From assembly GCA_021234155.1 (NCBI GenBank), contig JAJEKV010000027.1, positions 62,001-126,000 on the forward strand: DNA of 64,000 nt, in the 5' to 3' direction. Made by a program: the position numbers and the translations under genes. The notes under the pieces were generated by a model. The model was not told the DNA's origin, did no database searches, and saw only the letters and a list, made by a program, of their open reading frames with translations. Source of the stretch: Isoetes taiwanensis. Taxonomy: Eukaryota; Streptophyta; Lycopodiopsida; Isoetales; Isoetaceae. Shown piece after piece: positions 11,820 through 21,910 of this stretch. Numbering within the stretch: position 1 is the first letter of the stretch; every line of letters starts with the position of its first letter.

Positions 11820-13197
11820 GATTCCTGACATGAGATTTTTATTATTCTTTTTGCCTGCAGGTTTACATACTTTGTAGGAAGAGGCGTTATTTGTTGTTTT
11901 TATGTTCTAAAGCATCAACAACAATTCAAGACCTAGATATGACACCTTTAGAGATCGTAGCCATATATGAGCATTGATGCAGGGGGTGCGGTGCAATGCA
12001 ATTTCTATGTTTTAAGTTTGGACCAGTGGATGACCAAGACCAAGAGTGCTAATTTGAAATTTCATTGATATGGTGTAAGAATGGTATCAATATGATGTAA
12101 GAATGCTTGAGTCATAACTTATAGCCTAGATGTGTTGTTGGATTCCAATAGCTTAAGTTTAAGATGTAATCACTTGCACAATCTCTAGCTTATAGTTAGA
12201 GGGAATGATGTAATACCCTTGCGAATTAAATTTCTAAGCATGTTAAAGTAGAATAATGAATAGTCTTCAATAACCGCATAAATCTTTGTAAGTTCAATAT
12301 TAAATGTAAGCCTGGATAAGGAAAAATATTAACTCGCAGATCTATTTTCCTTTCTATTGACAAGCAAATGCAAAAGGGATGTGTGAGGGCGGAGGGGTAG
12401 AGGGGTGAAATAGGATTTTTTTCTTTTAATGTCATGCCATATTTTCAACAATAAATTTTATCCTTCGAATATATAACGATTTATTAGAAACCACATTATG
12501 CTAGTTATTAAAAATCTATAGACCATCAGCTAGTTCATCATCACTATAAGTATCCTCATTTTCACTCATGACCTTTAGGAGTTCTAATAAGCAATTTTTT
12601 AAGCAATCAACAATTTGCTATAAATAAGCACATCATGATGCCATAAGATAGATAGATAGATAGAAGAGTGTGTAACTCAATGATTACTACAACATAGATC
12701 GCATGAGTGAGAGAGAGAGGGAGGGAGGGAGGGAGAGGGAGGTAGGTTTGATTGATGCAAAAGGCAGTGATGTTGCATGGTTGAAGTATATTCCCCACTA
12801 AATGAAGCTAGTTAAGTCATGAAATTGGTAGGGATGGGCAAATCAAAGATTGAAGTAAAGAAAAAGTGCATTTCTATTGTCGAGAGACCAACTGATCTTT
12901 GAGAAGCCACCCTATGAGAATTTGATACTTGAGGACAAATTCTGTATCTAAGTTAATCATTTGGCATTTTAGTAAAAAAGTCGATTATAGCTTGCATAAT
13001 TTTATAGGACAGCAGGACAACCCGTCCTCCTCTCCTTGCATATTACAATTATTACGCAAGGTCCTACGTATTGGCCTCTAGATGAACATTACTTCTTTGA
13101 CACTTTGGCTGCAGAAAATGCCAGGTTATACAACGGACAATCATACATAAAATATACGCATCTATGGTTTTAAGTTTCCAAGGCCATGAGAAGGAGT
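11820..13197. other. Intergenic with simple repeats
   Basis: A short GATA tract lies at 12648-12665. A GA/GGGA purine tract follows at 12710-12745, with GAGAGAGAGAGGGAGGGAGG as its core. The rest is AT-rich unique sequence without a supported gene. Confidence 0.5.
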
Positions 13198-13380
13198 TCA
13201 ATGCTTAACTACCCCATTTGCATTAGCACTGCTGCCATCAGAAGAGATGCAAACACACTCTTCTTTAAGAATATCCAATGGTGTAGAATGCGAGGCAGTC
13301 CCATTGGGCAGGGACCCATTTGCTACTGATTCAGTATTTTCCTCACCAGAGTTAATAGTTTTCAGGTTCAGTTTGAGTAC
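13198..13380 (-). other. Exon-like open segment, unrecognised
   Basis: The last part of a minus-strand frame has a plausible terminal-exon composition (INSGEENTESVANGS, then DILKEECVCISSDGSS) and ends at a stop near 13198. The upstream part of the same frame crosses a poly-A/T run at 13440 and looks non-coding. It could be the 3' end of a gene on the same strand as the NOT10-like pseudogene, but no family was recognised. Confidence 0.25.
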
Positions 13381-13807
13381 TAGAATGCAACTTCTCATCC
13401 CTTTCCAGCGACATATGTGCAGTGGGCATGGAACCCACTTTTTTTTTTTTTTGAATGAAAAGAGATCTTCCATTTTCCATTTGAACCTAGATCTAGTATA
13501 CGCTGCGAACATTATCATTTTCTTCTCCTCTGTTAATAAGGGAACCAAGTTTCATCTACAATTTGTCTGGTTGAAATGAATAGAATTACCCTCAACTCCG
13601 AGAAACAGAGCCTCAACTAGACCTCCAACTCCCAAAACTGCCACGTGAAGCCCTTATTATTGGGAATAAGAAGAATCAACTAGCCTTCTAACAAAATGCC
13701 AGTATACAAGGAGCACTACTGTTGGTGTAAGTAAACAAATGGTTTATGTGGTAAACTTACTATGATACAAAGCCAAGGTATCCATGTGCATATGCTGTCA
13801 ACATCCC

Positions 13808-14690
13808 TCAACCAATTTCCTCAATTTGGAAAAAGTTTAAAAATGAGGCCAACATTAGTCGGCTAACTTGTGGTCTTGTAACACGCAAGTGTCTGCTTCT
13901 CTTCAACATGGCTAATGCTCCTTGAGATATGCGTCGTGAAAGATCAACATAAACCATAGAAATGATTGCCAAGGGATCTCCTGGATTACTGGCAAGTGCT
14001 TGTGTTGCACATTGCCGGGCCTGTGAGAACTCTATTTGCATTATGTGGATTGACGCAACATTCACATAAACTGTTGCCGAGCCTGTGAGCTTGTGAATTT
14101 TAAGTACCTGTAGTTCTTTTGACTAGCCAGATTAGATTGCATGGCATTCTCACCATCGGCACCTGCTTCACTACTTTCTCCACTCTTCCACTTATGAACA
14201 TCTTCATCAAAGTCCATGCAGTCAATCATGCAGGTTGATAAATGATCTGCAACCTCCTTTGGCCGACCTAACATACAGAGTGCTTCAGCTGCATATACGT
14301 GCCCCAGATAAGTATAAACTTTCTTACATTCTGGTTGTGTTAGAAAGATTTTCAGAATACCGCAGAGCTTTTAGAGGATTTTCAAGATGCAGCTCCACAA
14401 AAGCAAGATCAACCAACAGACACTGCCGGATGCCCATCTCTGATTTCTTCTGGTCTTCCATGTATGCAAAAATTGCAGCTGCAGTTGTACTCCCATTCTT
14501 CCCATCACCATCTGCATTCACTATTGCAGCACTGATTGCATCCACTTTGTCATGGTTTTGTATACTAGCAGGCAATCGTTCTTCTGCATCATTGGTCTCA
14601 AGAAGTGTACCTTCTGTTAAGCTACCTGTGGACTTCTTCTTGCTGCGATCAAGAAGAAACATTGCATTTAACAGGCACAATCCTTAGGAA
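13808..14690 (-). pseudogene. CCR4-NOT subunit 10 (NOT10/CNOT10)-like, C-terminal part, frameshifted
   Basis: Reading on the minus strand, successive blocks resemble the TPR-rich C-terminal half of the CCR4-NOT scaffold subunit NOT10, which helps organise the mRNA deadenylase complex. Visible blocks are LCLLNAMFLLD, then a low-complexity linker, then LVDLAFVELHLENPLKALRY, then YLGHVYAAEALCMLGRPKE, then ATVYVNVASIHIMQ, then QALASNPGDPLAIISMVYVD. The blocks lie in the right order without obvious introns. At least two frameshifts separate them, near 14328 and near 14118. The N-terminal half is missing and the tail after LRVT is untypical. The assignment rests on motif order and is fairly confident; loss of function is clear unless the indels are sequencing errors. 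Confidence 0.65.
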
Positions 14691-14763
14691 CATCCTGGCG
14701 GGACTAGTAATAAAGTAGATAAGTTTGCATAAGCAATACTTTAGAAATAAATCATAAGCTTAC

Positions 14764-14870
14764 TTGCAAATATTGCATCACAACATTTGTTTTGCGCGGA
14801 AGCAACTCCAGGAAGGCAGAAAAAAATGAGAGGGGAGAGAGAGCAGGTCCTCAAGCCTCTCGAGAGCATC
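14764..14870 (-). other. Possible exon upstream of the NOT10-like pseudogene
   Basis: A 107-base minus-strand segment is bounded by an acceptor-like GCATGCAG and a donor-like CAA|GTAAGC. Its first half reads DALERLEDLLSL and its second half reads LELLPRKTNVVMQYLQ in another frame, separated by a poly-T tract. It may be a frameshifted exon of the neighbouring pseudogene or an unrelated remnant. Confidence 0.25.
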
Positions 14871-15061
14871 CTGCATGCACTATGTGTCCACATTGTGTCT
14901 TAGTAATCTCCAAAAAACCTGCATAAAATGAACAGAAATTACTAATAAACAAAGGCAGATCCATTGCTGCACCTGAGAAAGAAATGCAGTGGTATTACTA
15001 AGTAAAGTCTATACATGCAAAGAGTCTGATGGACAGAATTCCAATTGTCCTTACAATTCCT

Positions 15062-15461
15062 TTACAGGTTGAGTACTTTTTTAGCAACATGGTCCCCATA
15101 AATAACTGGCCCATATAAAGGCTTCCCAAGGCTCCACCTTTGCTTCAAAGTTGGGCTGCACGCGTTTGATTATAAAATCACTTAGCAAGATAAGGAGGTG
15201 TAATAGCCATAAGAGTAGAAACCTTCATACCTCATAAAAGAAAGGAATTGATACTCGATACTGCTTGCTGTTATTAATCACACGGTGGATTGTGGGCTTG
15301 TATTGGCCATTGCTCCATATCTGAAATAGTCATACTATAATTGCTGATTTTGAAGTGTTTAAACAACTCTCAATTCTCACCTCCAACATGTCGCCTATGT
15401 TTACTACAAATGTTCCTGGAATAGGAGGTGCCCATATCCACTCCCGAGAATTGTTCTTCAC
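15062..15461 (-). pseudogene. 2-oxoglutarate/Fe(II) dioxygenase, last three exons
   Basis: Three minus-strand exons with GT-AG boundaries are visible. Exon A (15461-15381) encodes VKNNSREWIW then PPIPGTFVVNIGDMLE. Exon B (15320-15231) encodes [17 protein letters not shown] and [10 protein letters not shown]. Exon C (15155-15062) encodes PNFEAKVEP and ends in AKKVLNL plus a stop. The HRV histidine is the distal iron ligand, and RVS is the 2-oxoglutarate-binding RxS motif of the plant DOXC class, which includes gibberellin- and flavonoid-type oxidases. Exon C needs a one-base frame change near 15127-15132 to join its two parts. The upstream exons with the HxD motif were not found within the next kilobase. 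This is therefore a truncated remnant; its substrate cannot be inferred. Confidence 0.75.
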
Positions 15462-15469
15462 CTGCATCG

Positions 15470-16540
15470 ATAACCCAACTATTTTTATAAATTCCAGTTC
15501 ATTGACATTTTTATATATTAAAAAAGACATGCACAGAAGGGCTCATAGACCAAAACTTGGAGCAGTACTTATGTTATATAGGAACAGTTATGGCCAAAAC
15601 TATAAAAAACCATGCTAATTAACCATAGAAGCAGGCATTTAGCATCAATCACACAGGAAACTGGGACAGTATGGCACATCTCTGAAACGCAGCCACAACT
15701 ATCAGAATAACCAATTAATTATAGCTGGAAAAATGCAGGTATCAAAACCACAAAAATAACTCAAAAAATACTAAGAGAGGACGGATATAACAATGAAAGC
15801 AAGAGAAGTATGAAATGATGTAGATTCAATTAACTTTTGTTTCTTCCTACCACATGCCAAAGCTGTATAATCCCAGAGCAGTAGAGCTTGGGCTCAATTC
15901 TGTCCACGAACTGTTTCCATTAACTCATGTTGCCATCGTAGATGGCATGGAAACATGCATGTACTACTAGTATGAAATGGTGCAATCTTCCCATTTCCAG
16001 AGTTGCCTATTGTTCAAGATATTAGCATGCAGGACTTTCCAAATCATAATATCCTAGGCCAGAAGAGAGATGAACCTGGAGAGCTTGTACATGGCCTACT
16101 TTATAGAAATCCTTGCGATCCATCATCGATATGATAGAGTTAGTTGTCTAAGAAACGAAAACCATTTTGATGCAGGAAACAATACAGTTAACATACCGCT
16201 AGCTGGATCGTATGCGCGCGACAACCGAAGTTTTTTGGTGAGGTTTTTTGAGCTTGCTTACAGATGGGTCCTGGAGGTAGAATATCTGCGATTGTCTAAG
16301 AGATCTAGTGCCATTATCTTTCTAGGCCATCTTAACAGAAATTTTCAGGCAATACCATGACAAAACACAACGGGTTTTCTATCGCTTGGTATCAAAACAT
16401 AAAAGCCTGTGGCACACACAGAAATAAGGAATGCAAGATTGGAGCTTCCTCTGTCTTCCTAGTTAGCCGGTTCAAGCATCCCTGACCCACAACGCAGGTG
16501 ACCGAGAATTTACAGGGAAGAATAGGTTTGTAGCAGTCAC
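15470..16540. other. Intergenic, no supported gene
   Basis: AT-rich unique sequence. No upstream dioxygenase exons and no recognisable transposon were seen. Confidence 0.4.
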
Positions 16541-16634
16541 CAGCATATCCTAGGGATATTCTAGCATATACCTAGGATATGCCAAAAACCCACATAAACA
16601 AGGGTTTGCCCCCTAGGGGCAACCCAAAAAGGAA
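16541..16634. repeat. Double-hairpin repeat, copy A
   Basis: About 90 bases comprise an imperfect palindrome (GCATATCCTAGG...CCTAGGATATGCC) and, after CCAAAAACCCACATAAACAA, a second palindrome (TTTGCCCCCTAGGGGCAA). A second copy with the same order and spacing lies at 58562-58656. Two dispersed copies with strong hairpins suggest a MITE-like element or the hairpin end of a larger element. Confidence 0.65.
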
Positions 16635-17053
16635 GATTGACCTTTAAATATCAACAAGCTTCTCAAATATGCAAAACAATTCTGTTTCCCATGCAATACG
16701 ACACCAAAATCTTAGCCCAACCATGCAAGAAAAGCCTTCCACAAGTACTAAATGAAATATTGCAGATTTATCATTATACATTAGGGACATTTCCTAGCAC
16801 AAGAAGAAACCCACATTTCATGCCCAACATTTCTATAGCATGATATTCTTAGAAAAATACTCTAATTTTTAACTTGTTTAAAACTTGCCCCCTTATTAAA
16901 TGGCATGCTCAATCAATCTAATGAACGATAAGTAAAACTTTCAGCTTGTTTTGCCGGACCTTGTGCATGGACTGATGACTTTTCTTTTTCTTGATAGGCA
17001 GATGGCGCACCACATTGAAGCTCAGAGTTATTTTCCCGAATCCCAGCGCCATT

Positions 17054-17190
17054 ATGTGTCAATTTCTTCGTGAACTGGGCTTGCTCGGAACATATCTCAT
17101 AGGAGAATTCAATTTGGCGGTCTTGCAAATTTGTGGCACCAGTAAGGTGCTTCAGAGGTAAGCAGATCCATGAATACATTGTTACAATTG
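17054..17190 (+). pseudogene. PPR protein gene, 5' part, before the copia insertion
   Basis: From an ATG at 17054 a frame leads into VLQICGTSKVLQ. After a one-base frame change near 17157 it continues GKQIHEYIVTIGL. This is the typical entry to the first PPR repeats of land-plant PLS-class RNA-binding proteins, which act in mitochondria or chloroplasts. The reading resumes directly after the copia element at 21911 with CQDRFLRNHLIEMYGKCG, so the two pieces were once one exon. A minus-strand open frame over the same bases is a shadow. Confidence 0.75.
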
Positions 17191-17195
17191 GTTTA
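17191..17195. repeat. Target-site duplication of the copia element (left)
   Basis: GTTTA directly precedes the 5' LTR and is repeated at 21906-21910 directly after the 3' LTR. A perfect 5-bp duplication is expected for LTR retrotransposon insertion. Confidence 0.95.
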
Positions 17196-17441
17196 TGTGA
17201 GAAATCATAACGAATATAGGTCTAATTAAGTTTAACTTCTATATTTGTCATCTTCTGATATTGTTAGTAGTGGCTATTTATGACTACAACAGTCATGATA
17301 TTTCTGTTGTAAGCAGACTATAAAAGAACAAGTCTCGGATGCCAAAAAGCACCAAGCCAAACGGAGCATTTTGTACTGCGTTTTGTATTCAAAGATTCTT
17401 CTTGTGATCTGTTGCATACATCTCTATTTCAAATTCTCACA
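17196..17441 (+). repeat. Copia 5' LTR
   Basis: The LTR starts TGTGAGAAATC and ends AAATTCTCACA, giving the TG...CA termini and a short terminal inverted repeat (TGTGAGAA/TTCTCACA). A TATAAAAGAAC box at 17320-17330 is the likely promoter. Compared with the 3' LTR there is one T/C change (TCATGAT/TCACGAT), a three-base cluster (CCAAACGGAG/CCATCCTGAG) and one G/C change (ACTGCG/ACTCCG). Confidence 0.95.
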
Positions 17442-17459
17442 GGTTATGGGCCCACGCAT
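17442..17459 (+). other. Copia primer binding site region
   Basis: The sequence GGTTATGGGCCCACGC begins at the base after the LTR, where the tRNA primer binds. It differs from the usual plant initiator-Met site (TGGTATCAGAGC). It may pair with another tRNA 3' end or be a derived site; the primer tRNA was not identified. Confidence 0.45.
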
Positions 17460-17574
17460 GTTTTTAGCTGCGTGAAGTTGTTCTTGCTTTCCGGGAAATT
17501 GTTGAGCTATTCTTGTCTTCCGGGAAATTGTTGGGTTATCTATTTTTTTCTGCTATTCTTTCTGTCATATTGCC

Positions 17575-18587
17575 ATGGATTCTGTTGCTGCTAATGGTAC
17601 GCTTACTCAAAGTGATTGGCATATGTTGCCACGTTTTAGTGGTAACAATTTTCAAATGTGGAAATGGCGAATGCAGATGATATTAGAAGATAAGCAAGTT
17701 TGGGATGTTGTGTCTGCTGATATTACAACATCCACCATTGCATCTGTATCTTCTGTATCTTCTGATCCTGACTCTGAGGCACCAAATGCGGTGCCTGTGT
17801 CCGTGTCTGCTCCAAAGTCTGATCTCTTGGAGAAAGACCGTAAGGCAAGACTTGTTATTTGTGCAAGTCTTGATGATACACCAGCTTGTCTGGTTAAAGG
17901 AGCTCGAACTGCAAATGAGATGTGGCAAGTTCTGCTCAAACATTATGAATCTCAGAATGCTGGGAATCGTTTGGCATATCTTCAAGAAGGGGGAGATGTC
18001 ATGAAGCATATCTGCACCATGAAGGAGCTGATTGATGATTTATGTGCTACTGGGTCTACTATCACAGAAGATGAAAAAGTCTGCATTCTATTGAATAGCC
18101 TTCCAAAAACTTTTGAAGGCCTTGTCATCAATCTTGAAGGGCGTCTTGCAGATTACACATTTGAATCTGCTATGGAGCGGGTCAAGAATGAAGCTTTACG
18201 TCAAGATCAGGGCACTGACTCAAAGTCCTCTGATACTTTAATGATTGCTGATCTCAGGGTCACTCCTATGAAGGATTCAGTCAAGAAAGATTCTCCAAAG
18301 AAAGGCAAGTTTGACCGAAATAAGGTTACTTGTTACAGATGTCAGAAGAATGGGCATCTTGCCCGGGATTGTCGTGCACCTGCACCCATACCCAAAGGGG
18401 AGACAGCATCACCTGCAATAGAGGAAGCAAGTCCAGTAATTGAAGAAGAACAAGATGAAACTCATGATTATCTGTTTTCTGTCATTGCAGATTCTGATGT
18501 AAAGCAACATGATTATTTCTGGTACATTGACTCTGGAGCAACATCTCATATGACTCCTTATCAAGAGTCACTCTGCAATCTCCACGA
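17575..18587 (+). CDS. Copia gag and start of protease
   Basis: The frame starts with ATG (MDSVAANGTLTQ). It holds a typical copia gag: GNNFQMWKWRMQ near residue 25, VLLKHYESQ, and ILLNSLPKTFEGLV. A CCHC zinc knuckle (CYRCQKNGHLARDC) lies near residues 253-266, for RNA binding in the virus-like particle. The protease catalytic motif WYIDSGATSHM lies near residue 319. The frame runs on to a stop at 18678, but its sense ends near 18585. There the expected protease continuation (RMGDNRHQNAVG...) switches to the next frame. The last 90 bases of this frame therefore overlap pol without being meaningful. Confidence 0.9.
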
Positions 18588-21500
18588 GTGGTTCGAATGG
18601 GGGATAATCGTCATCAAAATGCAGTTGGTGTTGGAAATGTGGTCATTCATTTCCAACATGGAGTCAAAAAGGTCATAAGGGGAGTACTTCATGTTCCTGG
18701 ACTGCATAAAAACTTGGTGTCTGTAAGTAAAATTACAGATGCTGGTCTTCAAGTTGTTTTTCTTCATAACTCCTGCCAGGTGTTGAATGCTAACCAGAAG
18801 ATCTTGCTTGCTGGAGAAAGAACAGGGAATCTGTACCGGTTACAAAATCAAAAGCCTGTTCTTGAATCTGTCAGCCTTGCCATTACCAAACCTGACAAGC
18901 ATAGTCTGTGGCATTATCGTCTTGGGCACATTGGTGCAGCACGTTTGCACATGCTTATTCATCAAGGTCGGCTGAAGTCTCCACTGTTCTCTGATCCCTG
19001 CAATGTCTGTCTCCAAAGCAAGACCACTCGAAGCTCCTTTCCAAGATCTGACTCTCATGCTGATAGGAAATTGCAACTCCTGCACACAGATCTAGTTGGC
19101 CCCATTAAACCCAAGACTTTAAATGGAGCTCAGTATGTACTAACAGTTCTAGATGATTTCAGCAGAAAACTCTTCATCTCTCTTCTCAAATCCAAAGGGG
19201 AGACCTGCAGTACAGTAATCAGACTTTCAAAGGAAATGGAGAGGCAATCCAGTCATACAATTGTAGCCATCAGAAGTGATGGTGGAGGAGAATTCTGCTC
19301 AAATGCATTCAATGATTTCTGCGCATCCAATGGAATTCAACATCAACTGTCTGCTCCTCAAACTCCAGAGCAGAATGGCAGAGCAGAAAGGGCCAATAGG
19401 ACTCTCATTGAGACAGCAAGAACTCTATTATTGGCTATGGAGGTTCCAGCTCATTTTTGGGGAGAAGCAATGAACACTGCAGCATATCTGATCAATCGAT
19501 CTCCACATAAGGCAATTCAGAATCAAGTACCAGAAGAGGTTTGGTCTGGATCCAATGTCTCATACAAACATTTCAAAGTCTTTGGTTGTAGGTCTTTCTT
19601 GCATGTTGCTAATCATCCAAAACTTGCTCCCAAGACAAAAGAATGCATGTTTATAGGGTACTGCACCAACAGGAAAGCCTATAGATTCTTTGATATTGAA
19701 AAAGGGAAGCTTGTTATCTCCTGCCATGCCACCTTTAACGAGTATGAATCATGCTCTTTATCTCGATCAGCAGGTACGTTATCAAGTTTTGTAATTCTTG
19801 ATGAAATTGCAGAATCCATACCTGCTGCAGCTCTCAGGCCTGAACCCTGTGTCTCTGATCATGTCGTCTCAGAGACTGTACAAGTCCCTTCATCAAGTCC
19901 CTGTCCTACAACTGATACATCTGAGCCTTGGTCCATAGATGAATCCCCTGTTGAACCAGCATTGCCTATTCCTGTTTCCACCTTGCCTATCCCTGTTTCC
20001 ACTCGGCCTATTCGAAATCGTAGACCACCAGTCTGGACCAAAGATTATACATTCATTGCTTCCGAAAAACCCACTGAACCACAAAGTTATCAAGAGGCTA
20101 TTGAAGGGCCTTTTAAGCATCAATGGATTGCAGCCATGCAGCAAGAAATGAATTCCATTCAAGAAGCTGAGACTTGGATCCTTGTTCCACGACCAACAAC
20201 TCGGCATGTAGTTGGATCAAGATGGGTATTTAAACTGAAATTTAACAGTGATGGAAGCATTGCAAGATTCAAGGCCAGATTGGTAGCCAGAGGTTTCTCT
20301 CAGATTGCTGGAATTGATTATGCAGAGACGTTTGCACCAGTAGCAAGAATGGTTTCTGTGCGTGTGATCCTTGCATATGCGACACTAAATCATTTCTTTG
20401 TACATCAGATGGACGTTACTAATGCATTTCTTCATGGTACCTTGAAAGAGGAAGTTTTCTTGGAGCAGCCAGAAGGTTTCAGCAAGGGACACAATAAGGA
20501 GATGGTATGTAAGCTAAAGAAAGCACTGTATGGTCTGAAGCAGGCACCTCGGGCTTGGTATGAAAGATTACATGACACCTTGATTCAGCTCAAGTTTCAG
20601 CAAAGCATCAATGATGCAAGTGTTTACTTCAGGCATGGTTCTCAACCTTTGATTGTCCTTTGTTATGTTGATGACCTGTTGATTGTAGCAGCAGATGACA
20701 AAGACCTTAAAAATCTCAAGGCTCAACTCCAATCAGAGTTCAAGATGAAAGATCTTGGACAAGTTCATTACTTCCTTGGCCTAGAGATTCATTATGATCA
20801 AACTCTTGGCTCTATGCATATCAGTCAATCTAAGTACCTGCAGGATCTATTATCTCACACCAATATGCTTGCATGTAACCCTGTTACAACTCCTCTTGAC
20901 CCTGGTCTTGCTATGCTTCCTACTGATCCAGATTGTTCCTCTCACTTGCTTTTCTATCATGATCAATATCGCCAAATTGTTGGGACCATAAATTTTGCTG
21001 TTACAGCCACTAGACCTGATCTAGCCTTAGCCTTTTGCAAACTAAGTCAATTCTGTAATCATCCAAAGGGGACTCATTGCAATTCGTTAAAGAGATGTCT
21101 GAGATACCTTGCAGGTACATATAATCATGGGATACATTATCAGGCCAGTGGGGGAAAATCAGAAATTATGGGCTACTGTGACTCAGATTGGGCAGGAGAT
21201 CAGCATGATCGAAAATCAACAGCTGGTTATGTGTTTGTGCTGGCAGGGAGTGCAATTAGCTGGGGCAGCACGAAGCAGAAATGTGTGGCTCAATCAACAA
21301 CAGAAGCTGAGTACATATCACTTGCAAATGCATGCAATGAGGCAGTTTGGTTACATAGGTTTGCCACAGAATTAAAAATCACTGGTCAGAACAGTTTGGA
21401 CATTATGGTTGATAATCAAGGGGCTATAGCAGTATCTCACAATCCAGTTATGCATAAGAGAATGAAACACATTGATATCAGGTATCATATGATCAGAGAT

Positions 21501-21641
21501 TTGGTGGAAAGTGGACTCATCAAATTACACTATTGTCCAACTGAAGACAACATTGCAGATATGCTAACCAAGGCCTTGCCACAGCTGAAGTTTTCAAAAT
21601 TTCTGAAGGCTCTCAACTTCGACAAGAATTTCATTACCTGA
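18588..21641 (+). CDS. Copia pol: end of protease, integrase, reverse transcriptase, RNase H
   Basis: About 1,017 codons are open without a stop. In order: the end of protease (GVLHVPGLHKNLVSVSKI), then the integrase HHCC zinc finger (WHYRLGHIG...CNVC). The integrase core D,D,E follows (LLHTDLVGP, IRSDGGGEF, PEQNGRAERANRT). Reverse transcriptase shows HQMDVTNAFLHG and the catalytic YVDD at 20664-20675. RNase H shows CDSDWAGD, STTEAEY and VDNQGAI. No start codon is expected because pol is normally made as a fusion with gag. In this copy a one-frame shift near 18585 separates it from gag, inside the protease. It is probably a mutation, since gag and pol are usually in one frame in plant copia elements. 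Confidence 0.93.
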   Translation: MVRMGDNRHQNAVGVGNVVIHFQHGVKKVIRGVLHVPGLHKNLVSVSKITDAGLQVVFLHNSCQVLNANQKILLAGERTGNLYRLQNQKPVLESVSLAITKPDKHSLWHYRLGHIGAARLHMLIHQGRLKSPLFSDPCNVCLQSKTTRSSFPRSDSHADRKLQLLHTDLVGPIKPKTLNGAQYVLTVLDDFSRKLFISLLKSKGETCSTVIRLSKEMERQSSHTIVAIRSDGGGEFCSNAFNDFCASNGIQHQLSAPQTPEQNGRAERANRTLIETARTLLLAMEVPAHFWGEAMNTAAYLINRSPHKAIQNQVPEEVWSGSNVSYKHFKVFGCRSFLHVANHPKLAPKTKECMFIGYCTNRKAYRFFDIEKGKLVISCHATFNEYESCSLSRSAGTLSSFVILDEIAESIPAAALRPEPCVSDHVVSETVQVPSSSPCPTTDTSEPWSIDESPVEPALPIPVSTLPIPVSTRPIRNRRPPVWTKDYTFIASEKPTEPQSYQEAIEGPFKHQWIAAMQQEMNSIQEAETWILVPRPTTRHVVGSRWVFKLKFNSDGSIARFKARLVARGFSQIAGIDYAETFAPVARMVSVRVILAYATLNHFFVHQMDVTNAFLHGTLKEEVFLEQPEGFSKGHNKEMVCKLKKALYGLKQAPRAWYERLHDTLIQLKFQQSINDASVYFRHGSQPLIVLCYVDDLLIVAADDKDLKNLKAQLQSEFKMKDLGQVHYFLGLEIHYDQTLGSMHISQSKYLQDLLSHTNMLACNPVTTPLDPGLAMLPTDPDCSSHLLFYHDQYRQIVGTINFAVTATRPDLALAFCKLSQFCNHPKGTHCNSLKRCLRYLAGTYNHGIHYQASGGKSEIMGYCDSDWAGDQHDRKSTAGYVFVLAGSAISWGSTKQKCVAQSTTEAEYISLANACNEAVWLHRFATELKITGQNSLDIMVDNQGAIAVSHNPVMHKRMKHIDIRYHMIRDLVESGLIKLHYCPTEDNIADMLTKALPQLKFSKFLKALNFDKNFIT

Positions 21642-21650
21642 TCTATATTC

Positions 21651-21659
21651 GAGTGGGGG
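21651..21659 (+). other. Copia polypurine tract
   Basis: GAGTGGGGG lies immediately before the 3' LTR and is the expected primer site for plus-strand DNA synthesis. Confidence 0.85.
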
Positions 21660-21905
21660 TGTGAGAAATCATAACGAATATAGGTCTAATTAAGTTTAAC
21701 TTCTATATTTGTCATCTTCTGATATTGTTAGTAGTGGCTATTTATGACTACAACAGTCACGATATTTCTGTTGTAAGCAGACTATAAAAGAACAAGTCTC
21801 GGATGCCAAAAAGCACCAAGCCATCCTGAGCATTTTGTACTCCGTTTTGTATTCAAAGATTCTTCTTGTGATCTGTTGCATACATCTCTATTTCAAATTC
21901 TCACA
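21660..21905 (+). repeat. Copia 3' LTR
   Basis: Same length (246 bp) and termini as the 5' LTR, with about 98% identity. It is followed by the GTTTA target duplication (21906-21910) and then by resumed PPR coding sequence. Confidence 0.95.
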
Positions 21906-21910
21906 GTTTA

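Larger units (their letters stand above)
17196..21905 (+). mobile_element. Ty1/copia LTR retrotransposon, nearly intact
   Basis: The element has 246-bp LTRs, a GTTTA target duplication, gag-pol in one direction and a polypurine tract. Domain order is gag, protease, integrase, reverse transcriptase, RNase H, which defines Ty1/copia. The two LTRs differ at about five positions, so the insertion is fairly recent. It landed in the same orientation inside the coding sequence of a PPR gene. One frame change lies in the protease region; the rest of pol is open. The element is 4.7 kb, normal for plant copia elements. Confidence 0.95.

Noticed and set aside
16913-17179. Minus-strand open frame left of the copia element
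   Set aside because: The plus strand carries PPR coding sequence that continues across the insertion; the minus frame is a shadow.
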